In this document: positions 1-6,700 of the stretch, one piece after another
Numbering within the stretch: the stretch's first letter is position 1
Layout of the letters: every line of letters starts with the position of its first letter
Origin: JBASEY01 sp049652745
Lineage (GTDB): Bacteria; CSSED10-310
DNA: 14,186 nt
Assembly (NCBI GenBank): GCA_049652745.1
Contig: JBASEY010000051.1
Coordinates: 1-14,186, forward strand
Direction: 5' to 3'
Notes under the pieces: generated by a model
What the model saw: the letters and a program-made list of their open reading frames with translations, nothing else
Told to the model about the DNA's origin: nothing
Databases searched by the model: none
Translations under genes and position numbers: made by a program

Positions 1-2
1 CG

Positions 3-128
3 GGAGATAACGTGAATCTGATCGGTCGCTTGATCACTCCTATTGCGATGGAAGAGGGCTTACGGTTTGCGATTCGTGAAGGCGGCAAAACGGTTGGCGC
101 CGGGGTCATCGCCAAAATTATCGAATAA
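3..128 (+). CDS. tuf: Elongation factor Tu, C-terminal end (partial)
   Basis: This is the last 41 codons of an EF-Tu gene whose start lies outside the window. EF-Tu is the cytoplasmic GTPase that delivers aminoacyl-tRNA to the ribosome. The visible part is the end of domain 3: it reads GDNVNLIGRLITPIAMEEGL, then a segment ending in RFAIREGGKTVGAGVIAKII, which is the family signature, followed by a TAA stop. Codon use is mixed (Glu GAA three times, GAG once; both Lys codons AAA), in line with the rest of the window. The gene is followed after 39 nt by rpmG, the common tuf-rpmG-trnW-secE order. A second tuf begins at 13970, so the genome has at least two copies. I see no terminator hairpin with a U-tract after the stop, so read-through into rpmG is likely. 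The identification is secure even though partial. Confidence 0.96.
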   Translation, partial: GDNVNLIGRLITPIAMEEGLRFAIREGGKTVGAGVIAKIIE

Positions 129-167
129 ATAGATTTAGTTTGCGGAAAGGATTGAAAAAAACAAATT

Positions 168-317
168 ATGAGAGATAATATTCAGCTTGCCTGTGGCGAT
201 TGCAAACGACGGAATTATTTTACGACGCGGAATAGAAAGAAGACCCCGGGAAAATTGGAAATTAACAAATATTGTCCTTTTTGCCGGAAGCATGTGCTGC
301 ATAAGCAGGTTAAATAG
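168..317 (+). CDS. rpmG: 50S ribosomal protein L33, zinc-binding form
   Basis: A 49-residue basic protein of the large ribosomal subunit, too short for most ORF cut-offs. It starts MRDNIQLACGDCKRRNYFTT and ends in HKQVK. Two CxxC pairs (C9/C12 and C36/C39) mark it as the zinc-ribbon (C+) type of L33. The NYFTTRNRKKTPGKLEINKY core is the family signature. The ATG at 168 is the only sensible start. Its ribosome binding site is weak: the nearest purine run, AAGGA at 147-151, is 16 nt upstream, which suggests low initiation or coupling with tuf. The gene sits between tuf and trnW, its usual place in many bacteria. Bacteria often carry a second, cysteine-free L33 used when zinc is short; whether one exists here cannot be seen. 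Confidence 0.95.
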   Translation: MRDNIQLACGDCKRRNYFTTRNRKKTPGKLEINKYCPFCRKHVLHKQVK

Positions 318-344
318 CCTGTAGGAGAATGTAACGTGTGGGTT

Positions 345-421
345 AGGCCAGTAGCTCTAATTGGCAGAGCGCCGGACTCCAAATCCGGATGATGGGGGTT
401 CGAATCCCTCCTGGCCTGCCA
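345..421 (+). tRNA. trnW: tRNA-Trp (anticodon CCA)
   Basis: A complete 77-nt cloverleaf. The acceptor arm is AGGCCAG at 345-351 paired with CTGGCCT at 411-417, then discriminator G418 and an encoded CCA tail at 419-421. The D stem is GCTC/GAGC (354-357 with 367-370) with a loop containing the GG pair. The anticodon stem CCGGA/TCCGG encloses the loop CTCCAAA with anticodon CCA at 379-381, which reads UGG. The T arm is GGGGG/CCCTC with one G-U pair around TTCGAAT. It lies 27 nt after rpmG and 43 nt before secE, so it is probably cut out of a longer tuf-rpmG-trnW-secE transcript. A TTTTT run follows the CCA but no separate hairpin precedes it. Confidence 0.98.
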
Positions 422-464
422 CTTTTTAATCTAGATATTAACAATCAGGATTGAGGTAATAAAA

Positions 465-806
465 ATGGCGTCTCAGAAAGAAACCGAAATGCAACAGACA
501 GAAAAATCACCCCGTAAGCCTAAAGTTCAAAAGCCGGTTGCGAGAAAGAAACCTGGGTGGTTGCAATTTCTTGATGAGGTGAACGTGGAAATGAAAAAGG
601 TGACCTGGCCGTCACGGAAAGAAGTAATCGGTTCGACAGGCGCACTTATTGTTGCCACATTGATAATAGGCCTCTTTCTGGGATTCGTGGATTTCGTTTT
701 AGCTAAAGGTGTTCAACCTGCAATGACAGGTCATGCAGATATCTGGTCATACTCAACCCTGGTGATTTTTTCCGGTATTCTTTTCTGGATTTATAAATCT
801 AATTGA
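465..806 (+). CDS. secE: Preprotein translocase subunit SecE, with C-terminal hydrophobic extension
   Basis: SecE is the small essential membrane subunit of the SecYEG channel and clamps the two halves of SecY. The 113-residue product has a charged, Lys/Arg-rich N-terminus (about 1-34). The conserved amphipathic segment (FLDEVNVEMKKVTWPSRKEV, about 35-54) contains the hallmark KKVTWPSRKE. The essential membrane helix is at about 57-80. Unlike E. coli SecE, it has no membrane helices before the conserved part. Instead it continues past the helix with about 33 residues, including a second hydrophobic stretch (about 96-110). The start is ATG with GAGGT at 453-457, 7 nt upstream. nusG follows after 42 nt, the nearly universal secE-nusG pair. 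The identification is secure; the role of the C-terminal extension is unknown. Confidence 0.95.
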   Translation: MASQKETEMQQTEKSPRKPKVQKPVARKKPGWLQFLDEVNVEMKKVTWPSRKEVIGSTGALIVATLIIGLFLGFVDFVLAKGVQPAMTGHADIWSYSTLVIFSGILFWIYKSN

Positions 807-848
807 GTTAACGGAGGTTGAATACCTTATATTGATGAGGAATCGATT

Positions 849-1382
849 ATGGCGATGCGCTGGTATGCGTTACATGTTTATTCGGGGTATGAAGAGAGAG
901 TAAAGCAATATCTTCTCAAAAAGATTGAACAGGCCGGTTTTGTCGACCAGGTAGAAGAAATTTTGATCCCGATTGACAATGTAGTTGAATATAAAAATGG
1001 AAAAAAAATCATTACTCAGAAAAACTTTTTTCCGGGTTACATATTGATACGCATGGAATTCAGCGAGGCGCTTTGGTATTTGGTTAAAAATACGCCTAAT
1101 GTCACCGATTTTATCAGTTCAGGTAAAAAACCCGCCGCATTGCCGGATGAAGAGGTTAATCTGATTATTGAGCAAATGCAGGAAGGAATTGAAAAACCAA
1201 AGCCTCGAGTGAAGTTTCAACGGGGTGAACGGGTTCGAATTACTGAAGGTGCGTTTGCAAATTTCAATGGGGTGGTGGAAGAGGTTAACCAAGAAAAAAA
1301 CCGGTTAAAGGTCATGGTGAGTATTTTTGGTCGTGCGACTGCGGTTGACCTCGAGTTTTCGCAAGTTGAAAGTACTAATTAA
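849..1382 (+). CDS. nusG: Transcription termination/antitermination factor NusG
   Basis: NusG binds the RNA polymerase clamp and bridges it to the ribosomal protein S10 or to Rho, controlling pausing, termination and transcription-translation coupling. The 177-residue product has the NGN domain (about 3-110). It opens with RWYALHVYSGYEERV and contains the conserved FFPGYILIRM at 60-69, with the PNVTDFIS segment at about 83-90. A linker leads to the C-terminal KOW domain (about 122-175; FQRGERVRITEGAFANFNGV). Length matches the family (E. coli 181). The start at ATG 849 is preferred over ATG 855 because GAGG at 837-840 lies 8 nt before it. The binding partners RpoB and RpoC are encoded downstream in the same cluster. 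No insertions or lost motifs are visible. Confidence 0.97.
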   Translation: MAMRWYALHVYSGYEERVKQYLLKKIEQAGFVDQVEEILIPIDNVVEYKNGKKIITQKNFFPGYILIRMEFSEALWYLVKNTPNVTDFISSGKKPAALPDEEVNLIIEQMQEGIEKPKPRVKFQRGERVRITEGAFANFNGVVEEVNQEKNRLKVMVSIFGRATAVDLEFSQVESTN

Positions 1383-1423
1383 AGTAAGTCCGGGAATGGG
1401 TGGTTGTAATTTGGAGGAATGTC

Positions 1424-1852
1424 ATGGCAAAAAAAATAACGGCTCAGGTTAAATTGCAGTGTCCGGCAGGATTGGCGACACCTTCACCGCCGGTGGGACC
1501 CGCTCTAGGGCAGCATGGCGTCAACATCATGGAGTTTTGCAAGGCGTTTAACGCCAAAACCGCCAAGATGGAATCCGGCATGACAATACCTGTGATCATC
1601 ACGATCTATGCGGATCGATCGTTTACATTCATAACAAAAACGCCGCCGGCTTCTGTTTTGTTGAAACAAGCCGCCGGCATCGCAAAAGCGGCTGCAAATC
1701 CGAAAGAAAACAAGGTTGGCAAAGTTACCAATAAACAGATTGAAGAGATAGCCACATTGAAAATGCCGGATTTGAATGCTGTGGACCTTGAAGGGGCCAA
1801 AAAAATCATTCTGGGTACAGCGAAAAGTATGGGTATTGAAATTGAAGGTTAA
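1424..1852 (+). CDS. rplK: 50S ribosomal protein L11
   Basis: L11 binds the GTPase-associated centre of 23S rRNA at the base of the stalk and takes part in factor binding and in sensing deacylated tRNA (RelA activation). The 142-residue product begins MAKKITAQVKLQCPAGLATP and has the proline-rich PSPPVGPALGQHGVNIMEFC segment, the target zone of thiostrepton-type drugs. The C-terminal rRNA-binding domain (about 75-142) ends AKSMGIEIEG. An in-frame GTG at 1400 would add eight residues, but it lies upstream of the Shine-Dalgarno GGAGG at 1413-1417. That motif is 6 nt before ATG 1424 and the normal family start falls there, so 1424 is chosen. It lies 41 nt after nusG and 72 nt before rplA. Confidence 0.97.
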   Translation: MAKKITAQVKLQCPAGLATPSPPVGPALGQHGVNIMEFCKAFNAKTAKMESGMTIPVIITIYADRSFTFITKTPPASVLLKQAAGIAKAAANPKENKVGKVTNKQIEEIATLKMPDLNAVDLEGAKKIILGTAKSMGIEIEG

Positions 1853-1874
1853 ATAGTGTACCATTTCGCGTTTC

Positions 1875-1909
1875 AGTGGAAGTTCATAATCCTGAACGGT
1901 TGAACCACT
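1875..1909 (+). promoter_or_regulatory. Candidate RNA hairpin in the rplK-rplA spacer
   Basis: The 72-nt spacer between L11 and L1 can fold into two stacked helices with an asymmetric internal loop. The outer stem is AGTGG (1875-1879) with CCACT (1905-1909). The inner stem is GTTCA (1882-1886) with TGAAC (1893-1897), closed by the loop TAATCC. The internal loop has 2 nt on one side and 7 on the other. Two short helices around an asymmetric loop is the general form of the L1 binding site, and L1 represses its own operon in E. coli, although there the site is upstream of rplK. No U-tract follows, so it is not a terminator. The function is inferred only. Confidence 0.35.
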
Positions 1910-1924
1910 AGCAGGGAGGATTAA

Positions 1925-2632
1925 ATGGCGAAGCACGGTAAAAAGTTTCGAGCTGTAAAAGAGAAGGCTAAACAGAAAGAAACGTATGAATTAGCTGAAG
2001 CCTTCCAATTTTTGAAAGACAATCAGATAGCCAAATTCAATGAATCGATCGATATTGCCATGAGATTGGGGGTCAATCCACGCCATGCGGATCAGATAGT
2101 TCGAGGAACCGTTAATTTGCCGCATGGGACAGGCAAGACAAAACGAGTCATTGTTTTTACTCAAGGCGAAAAAATCAAGGAAGCCGAGGAGGCCGGTGCT
2201 GATGCGGTCGGCGCAGAAGACTTGATTGAAAAGGTGCAGGGAGGGTGGTTGGAGTTTGATGTCGCCATCGCTACCCCGGATTTTATGGGTAAAGTCGGTC
2301 GCCTGGGAAAAATACTGGGCCCTAGAGGGCTGATGCCGAACCCGAAAACCGGCACAGTGACAATGGATGTCGCAACAGCAGTGAATGAAGTAAAAGGCGG
2401 AAAAATTGCCTTTAAAGTCGATAAAAACGGCATTATTCATGCTGCTGTCGGAAGGATATCCTTCTCAGTCGACCAACTTGTGGAAAATAGCATCGCTCTT
2501 TTTGAAACGGTAATTAAATTGAAACCTGCTACTGCGAAAGGCACGTATCTGCTGAATATTGCCGCTTCGTCAACAATGGGTGTCGGACTGAAACTGGATA
2601 TACCGCATATCACCAGTCTGCTTCGATCATAG
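1925..2632 (+). CDS. rplA: 50S ribosomal protein L1
   Basis: L1 forms the mobile L1 stalk of the 50S subunit, which helps release deacylated tRNA from the E site. In many bacteria it also acts as a translational repressor of the rplKA message. The 235-residue product matches the family length (E. coli 234). It begins MAKHGKKFRAVKEKAKQKET. The L1 signature, GRLGKILGPRGLMPNPKTGTV, is at 125-145. It has the usual two-domain arrangement, with domain II (about 70-155) inserted in domain I. The Shine-Dalgarno GGAGG at 1915-1919 is 5 nt before the ATG. The upstream spacer can fold (see 1875-1909). The gene ends TAG and rplJ starts 18 nt later, so the two are almost certainly on one message. Confidence 0.97.
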   Translation: MAKHGKKFRAVKEKAKQKETYELAEAFQFLKDNQIAKFNESIDIAMRLGVNPRHADQIVRGTVNLPHGTGKTKRVIVFTQGEKIKEAEEAGADAVGAEDLIEKVQGGWLEFDVAIATPDFMGKVGRLGKILGPRGLMPNPKTGTVTMDVATAVNEVKGGKIAFKVDKNGIIHAAVGRISFSVDQLVENSIALFETVIKLKPATAKGTYLLNIAASSTMGVGLKLDIPHITSLLRS

Positions 2633-2650
2633 TGATGAAAGGATAGAAAC

Positions 2651-3172
2651 GTGAAACGCATCGAAAAAGAAGCAAAAGTCCAAGAAATTCAAAGCGATCT
2701 TCTAGCCGCAGCTTCAGCGGTGTTTCTTGACTATAAAGGTCTGAACGTCAAAGAAATTACACAATTAAGACGCAAACTTGGGGAAGTATCAGTCCAATTT
2801 CAGGTTATTAAAAACACATTGACCAGACGTGCTGCTGAAGGAACTCGATATGACGGCGTGAAAGAGCATCTGAAAGGTCCGACGGCAGCGGCTATCAGTA
2901 AAGATGATCCGGTAGCCGGCTTCAAAATAATCAATGAATTTGCCAAGGCAAACCCCAATTTGAAATTCAAAACGGCAATAGTTGGAAACCAGATTATCAA
3001 TCAGAGTGAAATGCTTCAATTGGCGGATTTGCCGCCCAGGGAAATCCTGCTGGCCAAGTTATTGGGTACCATGCAGGCTCCGGTTGCAGGCCTGCTTAGA
3101 ATTCTGGCGGGTAATATCACCGGCATGATGAATGTTTTAAATGGAATAAAAAAATCTAAAGAGGCAATTTAA
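2651..3172 (+). CDS. rplJ: 50S ribosomal protein L10
   Basis: L10 anchors the L7/L12 dimers to 23S rRNA and forms the base of the stalk that recruits translational GTPases. The 173-residue product starts with GTG (read as Met) and begins MKRIEKEAKVQEI. It contains the family segments VFLDYKGLNVKEITQLRRKL (about 24-43) and VIKNTLTRRA (about 53-62). A long C-terminal helix (about 132-172) is where L7/L12 N-terminal domains bind. AAAGGA at 2638-2643 lies 7 nt before the GTG; the nearby ATG at 2635 runs at once into a stop. Only 18 nt separate it from rplA, so the long folded L10 leader known from E. coli, which lies just upstream of rplJ, is absent here. Confidence 0.97.
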   Translation: MKRIEKEAKVQEIQSDLLAAASAVFLDYKGLNVKEITQLRRKLGEVSVQFQVIKNTLTRRAAEGTRYDGVKEHLKGPTAAAISKDDPVAGFKIINEFAKANPNLKFKTAIVGNQIINQSEMLQLADLPPREILLAKLLGTMQAPVAGLLRILAGNITGMMNVLNGIKKSKEAI

Positions 3173-3220
3173 GCGAATTTTTTTAGAGAATAAACACTTC
3201 TCAATAAGGAGGAAAATATA

Positions 3221-3613
3221 ATGGCTGAGATTACGAAGGAACAATTCCTGGAATTTGTGGACAAACTTACCGTGCTTGAGCTATCAAGCCTTATCAAGGA
3301 AATGGAGGAGCGTTACGGCGTATCTGCTGCTGCTCCCGTTGCTGTCGCGGCTGTCGATACATCCGCAGCCGGCGCCGCTGCAGGGGCACAGCTCGAAGAA
3401 AAGACGGAATTCACGGTAGAACTGGTTTCTTTTGGAGACAAAAAAATTCAGGTGATCAAGGTTGTCAGAGAAATTACGGGTTTAGGGCTCAAAGAAGCCA
3501 AAGACCTGGTTGACTCATTGCCGAAACCTGTAAAAGAATCCATCAGTAAAGCAGAAGCGGAATCAATCAAAGCGAAACTGGAAGAATCCGGCGCGCAGGT
3601 TGAAATAAAATAA
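3221..3613 (+). CDS. rplL: 50S ribosomal protein L7/L12
   Basis: L7/L12 is the multi-copy stalk protein that recruits EF-Tu, EF-G, IF2 and release factors and stimulates their GTPase activity. The 130-residue acidic product has three parts. The N-terminal dimerisation/L10-binding domain is at about 1-33. A flexible alanine-rich hinge follows at about 34-58. The C-terminal factor-binding domain is at about 60-130, with the conserved EKTEFTVELVSFGDKKIQVI and ITGLGLKEAKDLVDSLPKPV segments. It has a strong Shine-Dalgarno, AAGGAGG at 3206-3212, 8 nt before the ATG. This is the best in the window and fits the need for several copies per ribosome. It follows rplJ by 48 nt and precedes rpoB by 95 nt. 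Confidence 0.97.
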   Translation: MAEITKEQFLEFVDKLTVLELSSLIKEMEERYGVSAAAPVAVAAVDTSAAGAAAGAQLEEKTEFTVELVSFGDKKIQVIKVVREITGLGLKEAKDLVDSLPKPVKESISKAEAESIKAKLEESGAQVEIK

Positions 3614-3708
3614 ACTATTTATCCGCGCATCATTTATACGTTACCAGCCACTTGGGGCAATTGTCCTGATGTGGTCAACTTGTTAATCCATACCAGGGTG
3701 AAAAACGA

Positions 3709-6700
3709 ATGGCCGAAAATAAAAATGCCTTCCAATTTTTGAAAAATCTTCGTTGGCGTCGTGATTATTCAAAAATTGGCTCTGCTATACCTGAGCCAAA
3801 TCTTTTAGCGGTGCAACAGGATTCTTTCGAACGATTTCTACAAATGGATATGCTTCCTGAAGACCGCGACAGAAACAGCGGAATCGAAGAAATCTTCAGA
3901 GATATCTTTCCAATTGAAAATTACAATAAAACAGCTTCTCTGGAGTTTGTCTCGTATGAAATCGGTTCGTGGGAATGCAGTTGTGGAAAAACCAAGGGAA
4001 TGGTCAAACGCTATACGTGGAGATGTGCATGCGGACATGTCGAAGGTGTTGGGGATCTTCTGAAATTGAAAGAAGAAGGCCGGCATCCAGGCGTTTGCTC
4101 CAAATGTGGAACATCACCAAAATACATATTATGCGATCAATGTGAAAAGCGTGTCACATTGAGCATGAAATATGATGTTAACGAATGTCGCCAACGAGGC
4201 ATGACATTTTCTGCTCCAATGAAAGTTATGGTGCGTCTGCTCGTCTGGGACGAAGATGCCGATTCCGATATTCGATCGATCCGCGACATCAAAGAACAGG
4301 AAGTTTACCTTGGTGAAATGCCGATCATGACCGATGTCACCACAGATCTGCAGGGCGCCATTCGAATCGGGGATAAATCGACCTTTATCGTCAACGGCGC
4401 AGAAAGAGTCATCGTCAGCCAAATGCACCGATCCCCCGGTGTCTTTTTCAAACATGACAAAGGGCATAAACATGTCAGCGGAAAAGTACTTTATTCCGCT
4501 CGTATTATCCCGTATAGAGGTTCATGGATAGAATTTGAGTTCGATATCAACGACTTGTTGTATGTAAGGATCGACCGAAAAAGAAAAATTCTTGCCACCA
4601 TTCTGTTGCGTGCTCTTGGATACACGTCAAACGAAGAAATTTTAAAGTTGTTCTACACTCCGGATATTTTCACGCGTTCCGGGAACAATTACGTGAGAAA
4701 AATTGACAAACAGTTGGTTGGTGAACGAATTCCATGGGATCTGGCCGATCCGGACGATCAAACAAAATATATCCTCAGAATGGATAAAAAATTCACCAGA
4801 GCAACCCTGTTGCAACTGAAAAAGGCAAATATTACCGAGCTGAACTATTCTTTGACCGATCTTGTGGGAAGATTCACCACATCGGACATTGTCGATATGG
4901 AAACCGGAGAAATCGTTGTTGAAAGCAACGAAGAGTTAACTCTGGAACATATCCCGATACTTGAACGGCTCATGCCGGAAACCCTGGAACTCGTCTCTGT
5001 TGAAACCTCATCGATGGGTGCTGCGATTCACGCATCTCTCGAAAAGGACACGACGGCGGAAGATATGGTCGACGAAGCGGATATTCAACGGCAGGCGCAG
5101 ATTGAAATTTATCGCAAACTTCGACCGGGAGATCCATTGACGGCAGAAAGCGCGTCAAGCCTTTTCGACCGCCTTTTCTTTAATCCGAAATATTACGATC
5201 TCTCAGATGTCGGCCGGTACAAACTGAACAAAAAAGTGTCTCTGGACGTGCCTTTGACACAGCGTACTTTGTTGCCTGAAGATGTTGTTGCGGTGATGAA
5301 ATACTTACTTCGTTTAAAGAACGGAGAAGGCACGATAGATGATATCGATCATATGGGGAACAGAAGGATCAGGGCAGTCGGGGAACTCCTACAAAACCAG
5401 TTCCGTATTGGACTGGTAAGGATGGAGCGGGCGATTAGAGATCGGATGGCGACTCAGGATATGACGACGACCATGCCGAATGGCCTGATCAATCCAAAAC
5501 CCGTAACAGCGGCTCTGAACGAATTTTTTAGTTCCAGTCAACTCAGCCAATTCCTGGATCAGGTCAACCCATTGACGGAACTGACGCATAAAAGGCGCCT
5601 GTCGGCTCTTGGACCGGGAGGCTTGTCTCGAGATAGAGCGGGTTTCGAGGTGCGGGACGTTCATTCAACGCATTACGGCCGAATCTGTCCGATCGAAACG
5701 CCGGAAGGGCCGAATGTCGGTCTTATCGTCTCATTATCGACTTATGCGCGGGTTACACCCCATGGATTTATAGAAACACCGTATAGAAAAATTACTGATG
5801 CTAAGGTGACAGACATAATTGAATACTTGACGGCGTTGGATGAAGACCAAGAAGTACGCTCCCTTGGGGGAAGAAAGTACAATATTGCTCAAGCAAGTGT
5901 GCCGATTGATAAAAAAGGAAAGCTGATCGGTGAACGTATCAATTGCCGATCGGGTGGGGAACCCCTTTTAGCCGCGAGGGATGCAGTGGATTATATGGAT
6001 GTCAGCCCTAAGCAGCTTGTTTCCGTATCGACCGCGCTGATTCCTTTTCTGGAGCATGACGATGCCAACAGGGCCTTGATGGGATCGAATATGCAGCGTC
6101 AGGCGGTGCCGCTGTTGCAGACGGAGGCGCCTTTCGTCGGAACAGGGATGGAGCATATTGCAGTTGGAGATTCAGGGGTTGTCGTTCGTGCAAAGCGTTC
6201 AGGAATAGTAGAAGCCGTCAATGCCAATCGGATCATTGTTCGGGCGGATGAAGGAGATGCTTCGGAAATCCTGCTGCAGGAATCACCGGTTGATATCTAC
6301 ACATTGGTCAAGTTTAAACGTTCGAATCAAAATACCTGTGTCAACCAGGTTCCGATAGTCAGTCGGGGTCAGCATGTAATGAAAGGTGACATCATCGCGG
6401 ATGGACCGGCGACAAACCAAGGCGAACTGGCTTTGGGAAGAAACATCCTGGTTGCCTTCATGCCGTGGCATGGATACAACTTTGAAGATGCTATTTTGAT
6501 TTCTGAGAAGGTTGTCAAAGAGGATCTGTTTACCTCGATTCATATCGTGTCATTCGATATATCGGCCAGAGAAACCAAATTAGGAAACGAGGAAATAACG
6601 CGTGATATTCCTAACGTATCCGAAGAGCTTCTTAGAAATCTGGATGAAAGCGGAATTATTCGTCTGGGGGCTGAAGTCAAACAAGGCGATGTTTTAGTCG

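Noticed and set aside
1400..1423. Longer rplK starting with GTG at 1400
   Set aside because: It starts upstream of and includes the GGAGG ribosome binding site, and L11 proteins begin at the MAKK found at 1424.
3186..3202. GAGAA/TTCTC hairpin between rplJ and rplL
   Set aside because: A five-pair, mostly A-T stem with a 7-nt loop and no U-tract after it is too weak to support a claim.
3655..3666. Palindrome GGGCAATTGTCC between rplL and rpoB as an attenuator
   Set aside because: It has no loop-forming bases and no U-tract, so it cannot form a normal terminator hairpin; the length is compatible with chance.
3661..3690. Possible promoter before rpoB (TTGTCC, 17 nt, TAATCC)
   Set aside because: The -10 box matches the consensus at only two of six positions; the gap more likely is a plain spacer in the rplL-rpoB message.
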